Of a stretch of DNA of 62,228 nucleotides, positions 17,808 to 26,194 are shown piece by piece. Below the pieces are notes generated by a model, which had not been told where the DNA came from, ran no database searches, and worked only from the letters and a program-made list of their open reading frames with translations. The position numbers and the translations under genes are program-made. This DNA is from CAYXWM01 sp964468805 (GTDB taxonomy: Bacteria; Bacillota; Clostridia; Lachnospirales; WRBF01): the NCBI GenBank assembly GCA_964468805.1, contig CAYXWM010000008.1, forward strand, positions 1 to 62,228, given 5' to 3'. Numbering within the stretch: position 1 is the first letter of the stretch; each line of letters begins with the position of its first letter.

Positions 17808-17855
17808 AAAACAAGAAAAATCCCGATTCGCATGAATGGGGATTTTTCTTGTTTT
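17808..17855. terminator. Bidirectional terminator
   Basis: A 17-bp hairpin: AAAACAAGAAAAATCCC pairs with GGGATTTTTCTTGTTTT. It serves the upstream plus-strand gene and the convergent MerR gene. Confidence 0.85.
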
Positions 17856-17932
17856 GTTTGGTGCTTGAGAGACACTTCTCACTCAAGGTCTTAATCCTTC
17901 GAATTAAAACTACTATATATTATTAAGAACAT

Positions 17933-18742
17933 TTATTTCCGGACAGGTACCTGAATTTCGGTCAGCCAATCGCTTTCGTTTTCCTTGTTCCATATCCCGT
18001 CGATGTAACTTTCTCTGTGTTTGTCTGTGATGGTATACCCGTTATCTTCTATCCACTTGAAGATATAGGCGTAAGCCTTGCCCAAATCCTTGTAGGCTCC
18101 CTTATGCAATACGGAAACAGCGGTTAAGGACGGCATTTTTTTGAAAACCACACCGTTAATCTCAACGCCGTAGTCGTTTACCGCTTCACAATACTCAACG
18201 TCGATATTGGTTTCTTTGTATTCGCCGTCATGATAAATAACAAAGCAGTAAGGAGGGCTGGCACAAGTCAGGGTTGGGTTGGCTTTGGCTACTTCTTCTC
18301 CCAACGCGGGAATTATTTGGAAGTAGGCGTCGTAATTCGGGATAACCATACGTTTGGAATAAACTATGCATTCGGGCAATTCTTTTATTACAGCTTGATA
18401 ATTCATATACTGACCCTCTTTCCTTTCATTAATGAAGTGATTAATCCGAGAGAGCCTTTCTTTTGCCGCGTTTATTTCTGATAATGTCTCGTTTTTTCTC
18501 TTTTCCAATATTTCGTCTGTATTACCGGGGTTATTTATAACAGATAAAATACTGTCAATAGAAAAACCGATTTGTTTCAGACTGATTATCTGATGAAGTT
18601 GCATAAGCTGTTCAGAGGTATAAAACCTATATCCGTTTTCTTTATTAATGTATGCCGGTCTTAAAAGACCTATATCATCGTAGTATCTAAGGGTTTTGAC
18701 GGTAACTTTGGTTATCTGTGAAAACAGTCCTATACGATACAT
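17933..18742 (-). CDS. MerR family regulator with GyrI-like effector domain (BmrR type)
   Basis: A 269-residue transcription activator. The N-terminal winged-helix domain is typical MerR: MYRIGLFSQITKVTVKTLRYYDDIGLLRPAYINKENGYRFYTSEQL. A dimerisation helix follows (residues about 75-110). The C-terminal 150 residues or so (VIPNYDAYFQIIPALGEEVA to WLTEIQVPVRK) are a GyrI-like/SOUL-type small-molecule-binding domain, as in BmrR, that senses lipophilic or cationic compounds. No efflux gene is adjacent, so the target is probably elsewhere or only its own promoter. That promoter has a 19-bp spacer, the hallmark of MerR control (see 18768-18798). Confidence 0.88.
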   Translation of the reverse strand: MYRIGLFSQITKVTVKTLRYYDDIGLLRPAYINKENGYRFYTSEQLMQLHQIISLKQIGFSIDSILSVINNPGNTDEILEKRKNETLSEINAAKERLSRINHFINERKEGQYMNYQAVIKELPECIVYSKRMVIPNYDAYFQIIPALGEEVAKANPTLTCASPPYCFVIYHDGEYKETNIDVEYCEAVNDYGVEINGVVFKKMPSLTAVSVLHKGAYKDLGKAYAYIFKWIEDNGYTITDKHRESYIDGIWNKENESDWLTEIQVPVRK

Positions 18743-18767
18743 TCTTTTGGCTCCTCTCGATAAACAG

Positions 18768-18798
18768 AGTTTAACTTCTACCCTTAGGGGAGAGTCAA
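18768..18798 (-). promoter_or_regulatory. MerR-type promoter with 19-bp spacer
   Basis: On the minus strand TTGACT (18798-18793) and TAAACT (18773-18768) are separated by exactly 19 bp, longer than the normal 17. The spacer holds a broken palindrome around CTCCCCTAAGGGTAGAAG. MerR proteins activate such promoters by untwisting them. The start codon of the MerR gene is 25 nt downstream, so autoregulation is expected. Confidence 0.7.
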
Positions 18799-19382
18799 TA
18801 TCTTTTCGTAAAAGTTTGATAGTATTAAATCCTTTATAGTGACCCGCGGTGGAGATATATTGTTACAGAAGAAGTTATAAAAAAATTACATAATAATGGG
18901 GTTGGGTGAAATGAAAGTTTACACTTTGCATGAAGTAAGTTGAACGTGATGAAAATAAATTCATACCTTACTAAAATGTTGCACAAAAACACTCTTAAAT
19001 TATGTTAATAATGTAAATATATATTCAACAATATAAAAAATCATACAATTAACGCTTTAATTCACTAAAATGGGGCGTAGTGTACGATTTTTGAGTAATA
19101 TTTTGTGATAATTAATTAACCTCGTGATTTTACACAATTATTCATAATATTATATAGAATTTTTAAAATATATTACAACAATTGCATAGATAATAAGCAT
19201 AAGTTTGGTGCAATGTCAATTAAATTATTTTTATGTCGATGAGAAAAATACTTGCCATAATTTTTTTTGTAAGTTAAAATATAACAAAGCAAAATATGAG
19301 TCTTGTAAAATCTGTTCCAAATGTGCAGGCAAAGGACGAGAAAAGGGAACGGACCGACAAGCTCTAAAGTGGAGGTATATGA
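18799..19382. other. AT-rich intergenic region before the carboxyltransferase cluster
   Basis: About 580 nt between the divergent MerR gene and the carboxyltransferase cluster. It is very AT-rich, with no ORF I can support and no known RNA motif. It must contain the cluster promoter and a long 5' leader is possible. The ribosome site GTGGAGG lies just before the start at 19383. Confidence 0.45.
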
Positions 19383-20726
19383 ATGAGTACAAACAAGCAG
19401 AAAAAAAGCAATTCTTCTTCTGACGTTTCGGAACAAATCAACAAACTGATTTTGGAGGTGTTGGACCCAAACAGTTTTGTTCCGATAGGTTCGTACGTTA
19501 AAGATGCACAAGTAACAACCGGTCACGGCACAATTTCCGGTAGGCTTGTGTATTTATATTGTCAAGAAGGAGCTGTAAATACGGCTCATGCCAAAAAAAT
19601 TGCTAACCTTTACGGGCTGGCTCTGAAAATGGGTGCACCGGTTATAGGGTTATTGGACTCTAAGGGTGCATACCTGGACGACGGCACAAACGTACTGGAC
19701 GCATACGGTAAAATATTCTCCGTTCAATCCGAAGCTAGCGGAGTTATTCCCCAAATAAGCTATATTAAGGGCGAATGTTTGGGTATTGCAAGTTTTATCT
19801 GCGGTCTGTCCGACTTTGTGTTTATGTCTGAAGACAATAGTAAAATGTTTTTGGAAAGCCCCACTACATACTCCGACATTAAGGGAACCAACCCCGATAA
19901 ATGTGCGGATGCCGCTTTCCATGCCACTCAAAGCGGTTTGGCTCACTTTACTTATGAAAACGAGCAACAAACAATCGCCGGCATAAGACAGCTGGTTGAT
20001 TTGTTACCGTCCAACAACCTTGAAGAAGCTCCCTTTGCCTTTGATAACGAAGATTTAAACCGAGAAGACGCTCAACTCAACAACCAAGTTCCCAACGACA
20101 ACAAACAACTGCCCGATATTTACGGAATCGCCGGTTCGTTGGCTGATAACGGATTGCTCATGGAAATACAAAAAAATTATGCTCCCGAATTAAAAGTGTT
20201 TATGGTTAGATTTGCCGGGTTTACTGCCGGGTTGGCGGCTAATTACGGTGACGTTACCGTTAACGGTTTGAATAAGTTATTAAAATTCGTAAAATTCTGC
20301 GACGCTTTCAATATACCCGTGGTTAATTTGGTTGATGCCAATATGTACTCAAACAACAAAGCCAACGACTCCAAGCTTATTTCCCTGGGCGCACAAATTA
20401 TGGACGCTTATGCAAGCGCCACCGTTCCCAAAGTCAGCGTTATTATCAGAAACGCCGTGGCAAGTCCTTACCTTATGATGAACAGCAAACACATAGGAGC
20501 GGATATGGTGTTCGGTTGGAACAATGCAAAAGTAGGTCCGGTAAATCCGGATGCTGCGGAAAAAGTTCTGAAGACTCAAATCAGTACGGTTTATGATGTT
20601 GCGGCTTTGGGTTATATAGACGAAGTAATCGAACCGGCTCAAACCAGAAAGCATATTATTGTCGCCCTTGAAATGCTGTCTTCCAAGCGTGTTTCCGCTT
20701 ACACCAAGAAGCATGGAACGGTTTGA
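19383..20726 (+). CDS. Carboxyltransferase, acyl-CoA type (MmdA/12S-like)
   Basis: A 447-residue crotonase-fold carboxyltransferase, related to the methylmalonyl-CoA decarboxylase alpha subunit and transcarboxylase 12S. N-terminal half: GHGTISGRLVYLYCQEGAVN, HAKKIANLYGLALKMGAPVIGLLDSKGAYLDDG. C-terminal half: VFMVRFAGFTAGLAANYGDVT, IPVVNLVDAN, VIIRNAVASPYLMMNSKHIGADMVFGWNNAKVGPVNPDAAEKV. It is some 60 residues shorter than typical MmdA, and the usual GGARIQEG-type oxyanion loop is not seen. The substrate is therefore uncertain (malonyl-, methylmalonyl- or another acyl-CoA). It leads the cluster with OadG-like, biotin carrier, Na+ pump and 5S-type subunits. ATG with GTGGAGG upstream. Confidence 0.8.
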   Translation: MSTNKQKKSNSSSDVSEQINKLILEVLDPNSFVPIGSYVKDAQVTTGHGTISGRLVYLYCQEGAVNTAHAKKIANLYGLALKMGAPVIGLLDSKGAYLDDGTNVLDAYGKIFSVQSEASGVIPQISYIKGECLGIASFICGLSDFVFMSEDNSKMFLESPTTYSDIKGTNPDKCADAAFHATQSGLAHFTYENEQQTIAGIRQLVDLLPSNNLEEAPFAFDNEDLNREDAQLNNQVPNDNKQLPDIYGIAGSLADNGLLMEIQKNYAPELKVFMVRFAGFTAGLAANYGDVTVNGLNKLLKFVKFCDAFNIPVVNLVDANMYSNNKANDSKLISLGAQIMDAYASATVPKVSVIIRNAVASPYLMMNSKHIGADMVFGWNNAKVGPVNPDAAEKVLKTQISTVYDVAALGYIDEVIEPAQTRKHIIVALEMLSSKRVSAYTKKHGTV

Positions 20727-20774
20727 AAACAAATGCTTCTCACAGTTTAACATTAAGCAAAAAGGAGAAGTTAT

Positions 20775-21134
20775 ATGAATGGTTTAACAATGGAAACATT
20801 TATGCAAGACTTTAACATAGCAATAATAGGCTTGGTTATCGTAGGGTTGGCTTTGGCGGCTATTTCTTTTGTTCTTTACCTTTTAAAATTTATAGGCACC
20901 AAAGAAGAACACAAAGAAGAACCCCCGAAGGTACAGGCTCCTCAACCGGTAAAGGCACCGGAAGTAAAGGAAGTACCGATTGCCGTTGTTCAAGACAACC
21001 AAGCAGAAATAGTAGCTGCCATTGTTGCGGCTCTTTCAGCAAGCCTTAACACATCTCCCGACAAGCTTGTGGTCAGGTCTTTCAGAAAGGCATCACCTTG
21101 GAATGAAACCGCAAAAAGGCAAGTACAATCTTAA
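20775..21134 (+). CDS. OadG/MmdD-like small membrane subunit
   Basis: A 119-residue protein with one N-terminal membrane segment (IAIIGLVIVGLALAAISFVL, about residues 15-34). A Pro/Lys/Glu-rich linker and a short C-terminal region (EIVAAIVAALSASLNTSPD, then SFRKASPWNETAKRQ) follow. This is the pattern of the gamma/delta subunit of Na+-translocating decarboxylases, which holds the carboxyltransferase and biotin protein to the membrane pump. The W-[NSK] motif near the C-terminus is typical for OadG-family tails. It lies 48 nt after the carboxyltransferase and 53 nt before the biotin carrier, with AAAGGAG before the ATG. Confidence 0.8.
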   Translation: MNGLTMETFMQDFNIAIIGLVIVGLALAAISFVLYLLKFIGTKEEHKEEPPKVQAPQPVKAPEVKEVPIAVVQDNQAEIVAAIVAALSASLNTSPDKLVVRSFRKASPWNETAKRQVQS

Positions 21135-21187
21135 TCTTTCCGAATATAAACGATACACTAAACTTTTAATATTTTGGAGGTATTATA

Positions 21188-21577
21188 ATGAAAAATTACA
21201 GAGTAACCGTTAACGGAACAGCATATGACGTAGTTGTGGAAGAAGTAACCGGCGGAGTACCCGTTCAATCCGCTCCCGCTCCAAGACCCGTAGCTCAAGC
21301 AGCACCTGCTCCTGCGGCGGCACCGGCTCCGGCTCCCACTCCGGCGGCAGCTCCTGCAGACGGATTTAAATTGTTAGCTCCCATGCCCGGTGTTATTGTG
21401 GGAATCAACGTTAACGTTGGCGATACAGTTACCCAAAACCAAGCTGTTATGGTTCTTGAAGCTATGAAAATGGAAAATGAAATTTCTATCCCTGTAGCCG
21501 GAAAAGTTCTTTCAATTAATGTTACCAAAGGTGCAAGCGTTAACTCCGGTGATTTACTCCTGGTGGTAGAAGAATAA
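21188..21577 (+). CDS. Biotin carboxyl carrier protein of decarboxylase complex
   Basis: A 129-residue biotinyl protein that shuttles the carboxyl group between carboxyltransferase and membrane pump. Layout: an N-terminal beta segment (MKNYRVTVNGTAYDVVVEEV), an Ala/Pro hinge (residues about 25-58), and a biotinyl domain. The biotin site is EAMKMENEI, with Lys94 as the modified residue; LLAPMPGVIVGINVNVGD precedes it. The length and hinge match MmdC, GcdC and transcarboxylase 1.3S. It has a strong GGAGG ribosome site. This free carrier is needed because the 5S-like subunit at 23170 lacks its own biotin domain. Confidence 0.92.
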   Translation: MKNYRVTVNGTAYDVVVEEVTGGVPVQSAPAPRPVAQAAPAPAAAPAPAPTPAAAPADGFKLLAPMPGVIVGINVNVGDTVTQNQAVMVLEAMKMENEISIPVAGKVLSINVTKGASVNSGDLLLVVEE

Positions 21578-21866
21578 TATTATTCGGTACATTAAACATC
21601 TGATTTAATGCCGATTAAAGAGGATTTTACGGCGATGAATTTTATTGATAATCTCATTCGCTGTAATAATTATTCCATTTATACCGCTGCCGGAAAATCG
21701 GTATTGGTAGAGACATTTCAATTGGCAATTCGTACTGTTACTATACATCTGTCCGGAAACAGTATCAGTAGTTTACAACCGGGTTACAAAATTTTTTTGC
21801 CTGTATGAAGTTTTGACAACCGGAGTAATAAATGGAATAAGTTCTACATAACTGGAGGTTACACGC

Positions 21867-23015
21867 ATGGACTTTTTTAGCTCTTTTGGTTCTGCCATAA
21901 GCGATTTTTTCGCCCAATCGGGCTTCCTAATATTTTTCCAAGGCGATAACTATCGTTTCTTAATAATGATACTTGTTGCCCTGTTCTTTATTTATCTTGC
22001 CATAGCAAAAAATTACGAGCCTTTGTTGCTCTTACCGATTTCCTTCGGTATTTTGCTGGTAAATATCCCCGGTGTTACCATTATGGACCCCGGCGGAATG
22101 CTGTATTATTTAAGTCAAGGCAATAAATTGGGTATTTTCCCTCCGCTTATATTCCTTGGAATAGGTGCCTTGACAGACTTTGGGCCACTTATAGCAAATC
22201 CCAAGAGTTTGTTGCTGGGTGCGGCGGCTCAGGCAGGTATTTTCGTCACCTTCTTGGGTGCTTTGTTGCTTGGCTTTACCGTGGTAGAAGCTGCAGCTAT
22301 TGGTGTTATCGGTGGTGCTGACGGCCCTACGGCAATATACACTGCAAACAACCTGGCTCCTCATATGGCAGGAACTATCGCTCTTGCTGCATATTCCTAT
22401 ATGGCTTTGGTTCCCATTATTCAACCGCCGATTATGCGTGGGTTGACTACCAAAAAAGAACGTGCCATTAAAATGGAACAATTACGCCACGTTTCCAAAC
22501 GTGAAAAAATCATTTTCCCTTTGGTTTGTACTATCTTGGTTGTATTGTTGATACGTGACTGTGCTCCGCTTATAGGTATGCTTATGCTTGGTAACCTTTT
22601 AAGAGAATCCATGGTTACAGACAAACTTGCAAAAGCCGCTTCCGAATACTTAATGTATATAGTTACAATTTTTATCGGTGTAACCGTTGGTGCCACCACA
22701 AAAGCCGACGTATTCCTTACAGAAGCTACTATTAAAGTGTTGCTTTTGGGTCTTGTTGCCTTTGCCGTATCCACCGCCGCAGGTGTTCTTTTCGGTAAAC
22801 TTATGTGCAAAATGACCGGCGGAAAGGTTAATCCCCTTATCGGTGCCGCAGGCGTTTCCGCAGTTCCCATGGCGGCTCGTGTAGCTCAAAAAGTAGGTCA
22901 AGAAGAAAACCCGGGCAACTATTTGCTTATGCACGCAATGGGTCCCAACGTTGCCGGTGTTATCGGTTCTGCTGTAGCTGCCGGTGTATTCTTAAATATA
23001 TTGGGTGGCAAATAA
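21867..23015 (+). CDS. Na+-translocating decarboxylase beta subunit (OadB/MmdB)
   Basis: A 382-residue integral membrane protein with about ten hydrophobic segments. It decarboxylates carboxybiotin and exports Na+. Family markers are GGMLYYLSQGNKLGIFPPLIFLGIGALTDFGPLI and the ion-pathway motif VIGGADGPTAIYTANNLAP, with its conserved Asp. VPIIQPPIMRGLTTKKER, GVTVGATTKAD and GKLMCKMTGGKVNPLIGAAGVSAVPMAARVAQ also fit. The length matches the family. GGAGG lies 8 nt before the ATG. A 290-nt gap separates it from the biotin gene; I see no supportable gene there. It turns decarboxylation energy into a sodium gradient, or the reverse. Confidence 0.95.
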   Translation: MDFFSSFGSAISDFFAQSGFLIFFQGDNYRFLIMILVALFFIYLAIAKNYEPLLLLPISFGILLVNIPGVTIMDPGGMLYYLSQGNKLGIFPPLIFLGIGALTDFGPLIANPKSLLLGAAAQAGIFVTFLGALLLGFTVVEAAAIGVIGGADGPTAIYTANNLAPHMAGTIALAAYSYMALVPIIQPPIMRGLTTKKERAIKMEQLRHVSKREKIIFPLVCTILVVLLIRDCAPLIGMLMLGNLLRESMVTDKLAKAASEYLMYIVTIFIGVTVGATTKADVFLTEATIKVLLLGLVAFAVSTAAGVLFGKLMCKMTGGKVNPLIGAAGVSAVPMAARVAQKVGQEENPGNYLLMHAMGPNVAGVIGSAVAAGVFLNILGGK

Positions 23016-23062
23016 AACCGGTCAATAAAAAGAAATTCGATAATTATTTAACTGTAATTTTG

Positions 23063-23097
23063 TTTCCTATGGGTTTACCGGTTAAGCCCGTAGGAAA
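23063..23097 (+). promoter_or_regulatory. 11-bp hairpin between oadB-like and oadA-like genes
   Basis: TTTCCTATGGG pairs with CCCGTAGGAAA over a 13-nt loop. It has no T-run and may be an mRNA-processing or stability element in the cluster. Confidence 0.45.
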
Positions 23098-23169
23098 GAA
23101 GTTATTCCAAAGCGAAAAGGAATTTTTATTCCCTTGCGGCGGTATATGAAATTAATCAGGAGGTACTAT

Positions 23170-24570
23170 ATGTCAAGACCTGTTAAAATAACCGATACAA
23201 CTCTCAGAGACGGTCAACAGTCTTTAATTGCAACAAGATTACCCCTTGAAGATGTTCTTCCGGTTCTGGAGAGAATGGACCAAATCGGGTTCCATTCTTT
23301 GGAAGTATGGGGCGGTGCAACATTTGATGCCAGCTTACGTTTCCTTAAAGAAGACCCTTGGGAACGTCTCAGAAAAATGAAGGCTGTTTGCAAAAAAACA
23401 CCTTTGCAAATGCTTTTCAGGGGTCAAAACATGCTGGGCTACAAAGCTTATCCGGACGATATAGTTGAAGGCTTTGTATATTCCGCAATCGAAAACGGTA
23501 TTGATATAATCCGTATTTTCGACGCCCTTAATGACCCAAGAAACCTTGAACTTTCCGCTAAAGCAACAAAAAAAGGCGGAGCCCATGCACAGCTTTGCAT
23601 TTGCTACACCATAAGCGAAGTTCATACCATAGAATACTATACCGATTACGTTAAAACTCTGGAAAGCATGGGTGCAGACTCTATATGTATCAAAGATATG
23701 GCAGGTTTGCTGCTTCCCGAAAAAGCTTACGAATTGGTTAGTGCCATCAAGTCAGTTTCCAATCTGCCGGTACAGGTACATAGCCACTATACCTCCGGTC
23801 TTGCGGCAATGTCTTACCTTCGTGCCATTGAAGCCGGTGCCGACGTTATAGACACCGCAATTTCTCCCTTTGCTTTGGGCACTTCTCAACCCTCAACAGA
23901 GGTTATGGTTGAAGCCTTGAGAGACACCGAATACAACACAGGTTTGGATAAACTTGCCCTTGGTGACCTTACCGAATATTTCAGACCCTTACGTGAAAAA
24001 TATTTGGATAGCGGCTTGTTGAGCACTAAGGTTTTGGGCGTAGACATAGCAACCTTGATGTACCAAGTACCGGGCGGTATGCTTTCAAACCTTGTTTCCC
24101 AATTGAAAGATCAAAAAGCGGAAGACAAATTCCAAGAAGTTTTAAAAGAAATTCCTCGTGTTCGTGCGGATTTCGGTTATCCTCCGTTGGTTACTCCTTC
24201 CAGCCAAATCGTGGGTACTCAAGCGGTTATGAACGTAATCATGGGCGAACGCTACAAAATCGTTCCCAAAGAATCCAAGGACATCGTTCGCGGTATGTAC
24301 GGAAAAACTCCCGTGCCCATATCCAAGGAAATAGTGAAGAAAATCATCGGCGACGAAAAACCCATTACCGTCAGACCGGGTGACCTTCTTGAACCGGGCT
24401 TGGAAAAGGCAAAAGAAGAAGTAAAAGAATTTGCGGAACAAAAAGAGGACGTATACTCCTATGTTATGTTCCCGGCTATAGCCACCGAGTATTTCAAGCA
24501 CAGACAGGCTCAAAAATATAAAGTCGACCCTAACTTATTGGACGAAGAAAACAAAGTCTATCCTGTTTAA
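23170..24570 (+). CDS. Oxaloacetate decarboxylase alpha / pyruvate carboxylase subunit B-like (5S type)
   Basis: A 466-residue carboxyltransferase acting on pyruvate/oxaloacetate. The ATG at 23170 has AGGAGG 6 nt upstream; the longer reading from 23134 has none. The TIM-barrel domain has ITDTTLRDGQQSL, WGGATFDASLRFLKEDPWERLR, LLFRGQNMLGYKAYPDD, IDIIRIFDALND, and the metal-ligand motif VQVHSHYTSGLAAM. The C-terminal PYC/OADA domain ends at LDEENKVYPV, with no biotinyl domain, so it must use the separate carrier at 21188. With an acyl-CoA carboxyltransferase in the same cluster, this could form a transcarboxylase (5S + 12S + 1.3S) joined to a Na+ pump. Confidence 0.92.
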   Translation: MSRPVKITDTTLRDGQQSLIATRLPLEDVLPVLERMDQIGFHSLEVWGGATFDASLRFLKEDPWERLRKMKAVCKKTPLQMLFRGQNMLGYKAYPDDIVEGFVYSAIENGIDIIRIFDALNDPRNLELSAKATKKGGAHAQLCICYTISEVHTIEYYTDYVKTLESMGADSICIKDMAGLLLPEKAYELVSAIKSVSNLPVQVHSHYTSGLAAMSYLRAIEAGADVIDTAISPFALGTSQPSTEVMVEALRDTEYNTGLDKLALGDLTEYFRPLREKYLDSGLLSTKVLGVDIATLMYQVPGGMLSNLVSQLKDQKAEDKFQEVLKEIPRVRADFGYPPLVTPSSQIVGTQAVMNVIMGERYKIVPKESKDIVRGMYGKTPVPISKEIVKKIIGDEKPITVRPGDLLEPGLEKAKEEVKEFAEQKEDVYSYVMFPAIATEYFKHRQAQKYKVDPNLLDEENKVYPV

Positions 24571-24575
24571 TAATC

Positions 24576-24606
24576 ATACCCCTGCCTTTTGGTAGGGGTA
24601 TTTTTT
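24576..24606 (+). terminator. Terminator of the carboxyltransferase cluster
   Basis: ATACCCCTGCC, a TTTT loop and GGTAGGGGTAT, followed by a T-run. It starts 6 nt after the stop codon. Confidence 0.9.
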
Positions 24607-24782
24607 GTATGGACAAAGATATAGAGGTTTAATAGTGTTTTCATTTTTGTCATCCATCTTATCCGGAGTATTTACAGCAGATATAGCTTAGAAGTATTTA
24701 CGAGCGGAATTAATTCCCGGACTAATTATAGTGTGTACCGTTCGAAAGTCACCAATAGGTTTTCATATTTCAGTTATAAGCA

Positions 24783-25835
24783 CTACCATTTTTGGTCCCC
24801 TTGGCTATCCTCTGATTCGATTTCTTTGAATTCTATATTTTTGGGAATACGTAAGATCTGACCAACTTTCAGTTGGAGGTCCTGAACTTCGTTAGCGGCC
24901 ATAATTAAGCCTATGTGTCCTTCGTCTCCGTAAAATTTTTTACTGATACGAGGTAAACTGTCTCCTACCACTACTGTATAGGTAATATCGTGATTAATAA
25001 TTTTTTTCAACAGAGTTTGATGAACATAAATACGATTATCCTTAATAATAAATTGTTGCCCAATGTCTTCATATTTACCGTTTATGTATAGTTTATTTTC
25101 ATAAGGGAACAAAATAATTTCATTATCGGTAATGTTTATAACAATACGTCCTGCTTTTTCCCAAGAAATCCGGTAGCCCAGCTTCTCTGCAACCTCTCTT
25201 AAAGGAACCGTTGTTTCTGAATTGTACTTTAGAGGCTCTACAACAACTGCTTTTTTATTTCCGCTAAATTTATGAACTACCTTGCCGATTATATTGCCCA
25301 AAGGTACAAATTTATTATTCCAAGACCTTGAGTCGAAAGAATAATCTCGGTTATCACCCATTACAAAGTAATGTGTTTTGGGTATTGCATAAGGGCCAAA
25401 ATTTGATTTATTTGATTGAATTACATAGGGCTCATTTAAAAGTTGGGAATTTATATAAACCGCTCCGTTTTTTATTTCCAATGTTTCTCCGGGAAGCCCA
25501 ATTACTCTTTTCGTAATTACCGTATTTATATCATCGGGACTTTTTAGTGCAACAACGTCAAATCTTTTTGGAAGGTTATCTTTATAGGCATCTTTAAATA
25601 TAACAATTGTATCATTTGCTGTTATAGTATTTTCCATGGAACCCGAAGGATTAACTGCAAAAAAATAACTTGAATCCACAAAATCCAACCAACTGACATC
25701 GGATGCACTTGGTATTTCATATTCCGTTTCCTTATTGGCTTGAGGTGATACAGGCATAGAGGCTTTTACTTCTCTAAACACATTAAATATCACCACAGTT
25801 AAAAATACGCATACAAAACAGACCGTTCTTTTCAT
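24783..25835 (-). CDS. Signal peptidase I fused to a stalk domain and LysM
   Basis: The start is the ATG at 25835 (GGAGG 5 nt upstream), giving 350 residues. One N-terminal membrane segment (about residues 4-20) is followed by a signal peptidase I fold: NPSGSM with the nucleophile Ser66, TKRVIGLPGE with the general base Lys109, and GDNRDYSFDSR at 160-170. Residues about 197-282 look like a copper-amine-oxidase-N/stalk domain (TTVPLREVAEKLGYRISWEK, KLYINGKYEDI). Residues about 286-331 are a LysM (YTVVVGDSLPRISKKFYGD to VGQILRIPKN) that would bind peptidoglycan. Signal peptidase I normally lacks both extras and is about 170-200 residues long. It is probably a membrane enzyme held to the wall. 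It has no operon partner. Confidence 0.85.
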   Translation of the reverse strand: MKRTVCFVCVFLTVVIFNVFREVKASMPVSPQANKETEYEIPSASDVSWLDFVDSSYFFAVNPSGSMENTITANDTIVIFKDAYKDNLPKRFDVVALKSPDDINTVITKRVIGLPGETLEIKNGAVYINSQLLNEPYVIQSNKSNFGPYAIPKTHYFVMGDNRDYSFDSRSWNNKFVPLGNIIGKVVHKFSGNKKAVVVEPLKYNSETTVPLREVAEKLGYRISWEKAGRIVINITDNEIILFPYENKLYINGKYEDIGQQFIIKDNRIYVHQTLLKKIINHDITYTVVVGDSLPRISKKFYGDEGHIGLIMAANEVQDLQLKVGQILRIPKNIEFKEIESEDSQGDQKW

Positions 25836-26014
25836 TTTTACCTCCATTATATATTTATGTCGTTTATTATATTTTACCGGTAGAAATTTCTATTGTAAAC
25901 TTTTATATCTACTCTGACAAAAACAAGGTTTTATTTATTGGATAGTTCGGTCAAATAGTATTCTTCTCTATACATGCCTTACTTTACGGGTATTTGCCGT
26001 TAAAATTTTATGGG

Positions 26015-26043
26015 TTGAACATAGAGATAGGTTGCGTTATAAT
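26015..26043 (+). promoter_or_regulatory. Sigma-A-type promoter for the ECF-dusB-greA-ilvD group
   Basis: TTGAAC (26015-26020) and TATAAT (26038-26043) are spaced by exactly 17 bp. The predicted transcription start near 26050 is 145 nt before the ATG at 26195. Confidence 0.75.
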
Positions 26044-26049
26044 GTGCTA

Positions 26050-26194
26050 ATACTAATCCTTTACCGTATACCGGTGTTAATAACGCCGAACTTACAGTAA
26101 CCGGGATTAGAACAAGTTAACCTTAAAGGCATCAGAAGTACGCTAATATTGGTATACATAAAATACTTCCGCCAAATTTTAAAAGAGGTGTAAA
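26050..26194 (+). promoter_or_regulatory. Structured 5' leader of the ECF transporter gene
   Basis: Directly after the predicted transcription start, CTAATCC (26053-26059) can pair with GGATTAG (26104-26110). It would close a multibranch element that holds a GGTGT/ACGCC hairpin and a TTAC/GTAA hairpin. A second pairing GAAGTA/TACTTC lies nearer the gene. The position suits a riboswitch or protein-bound leader that senses the transported vitamin. I do not recognise it as a known class. Confidence 0.4.

Noticed and set aside
21608..21808. 66-residue ORF between the biotin carrier and the OadB-like gene
   Set aside because: No ribosome site at either ATG, no coding character, and no recognised family. 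It is probably a leader or spacer.
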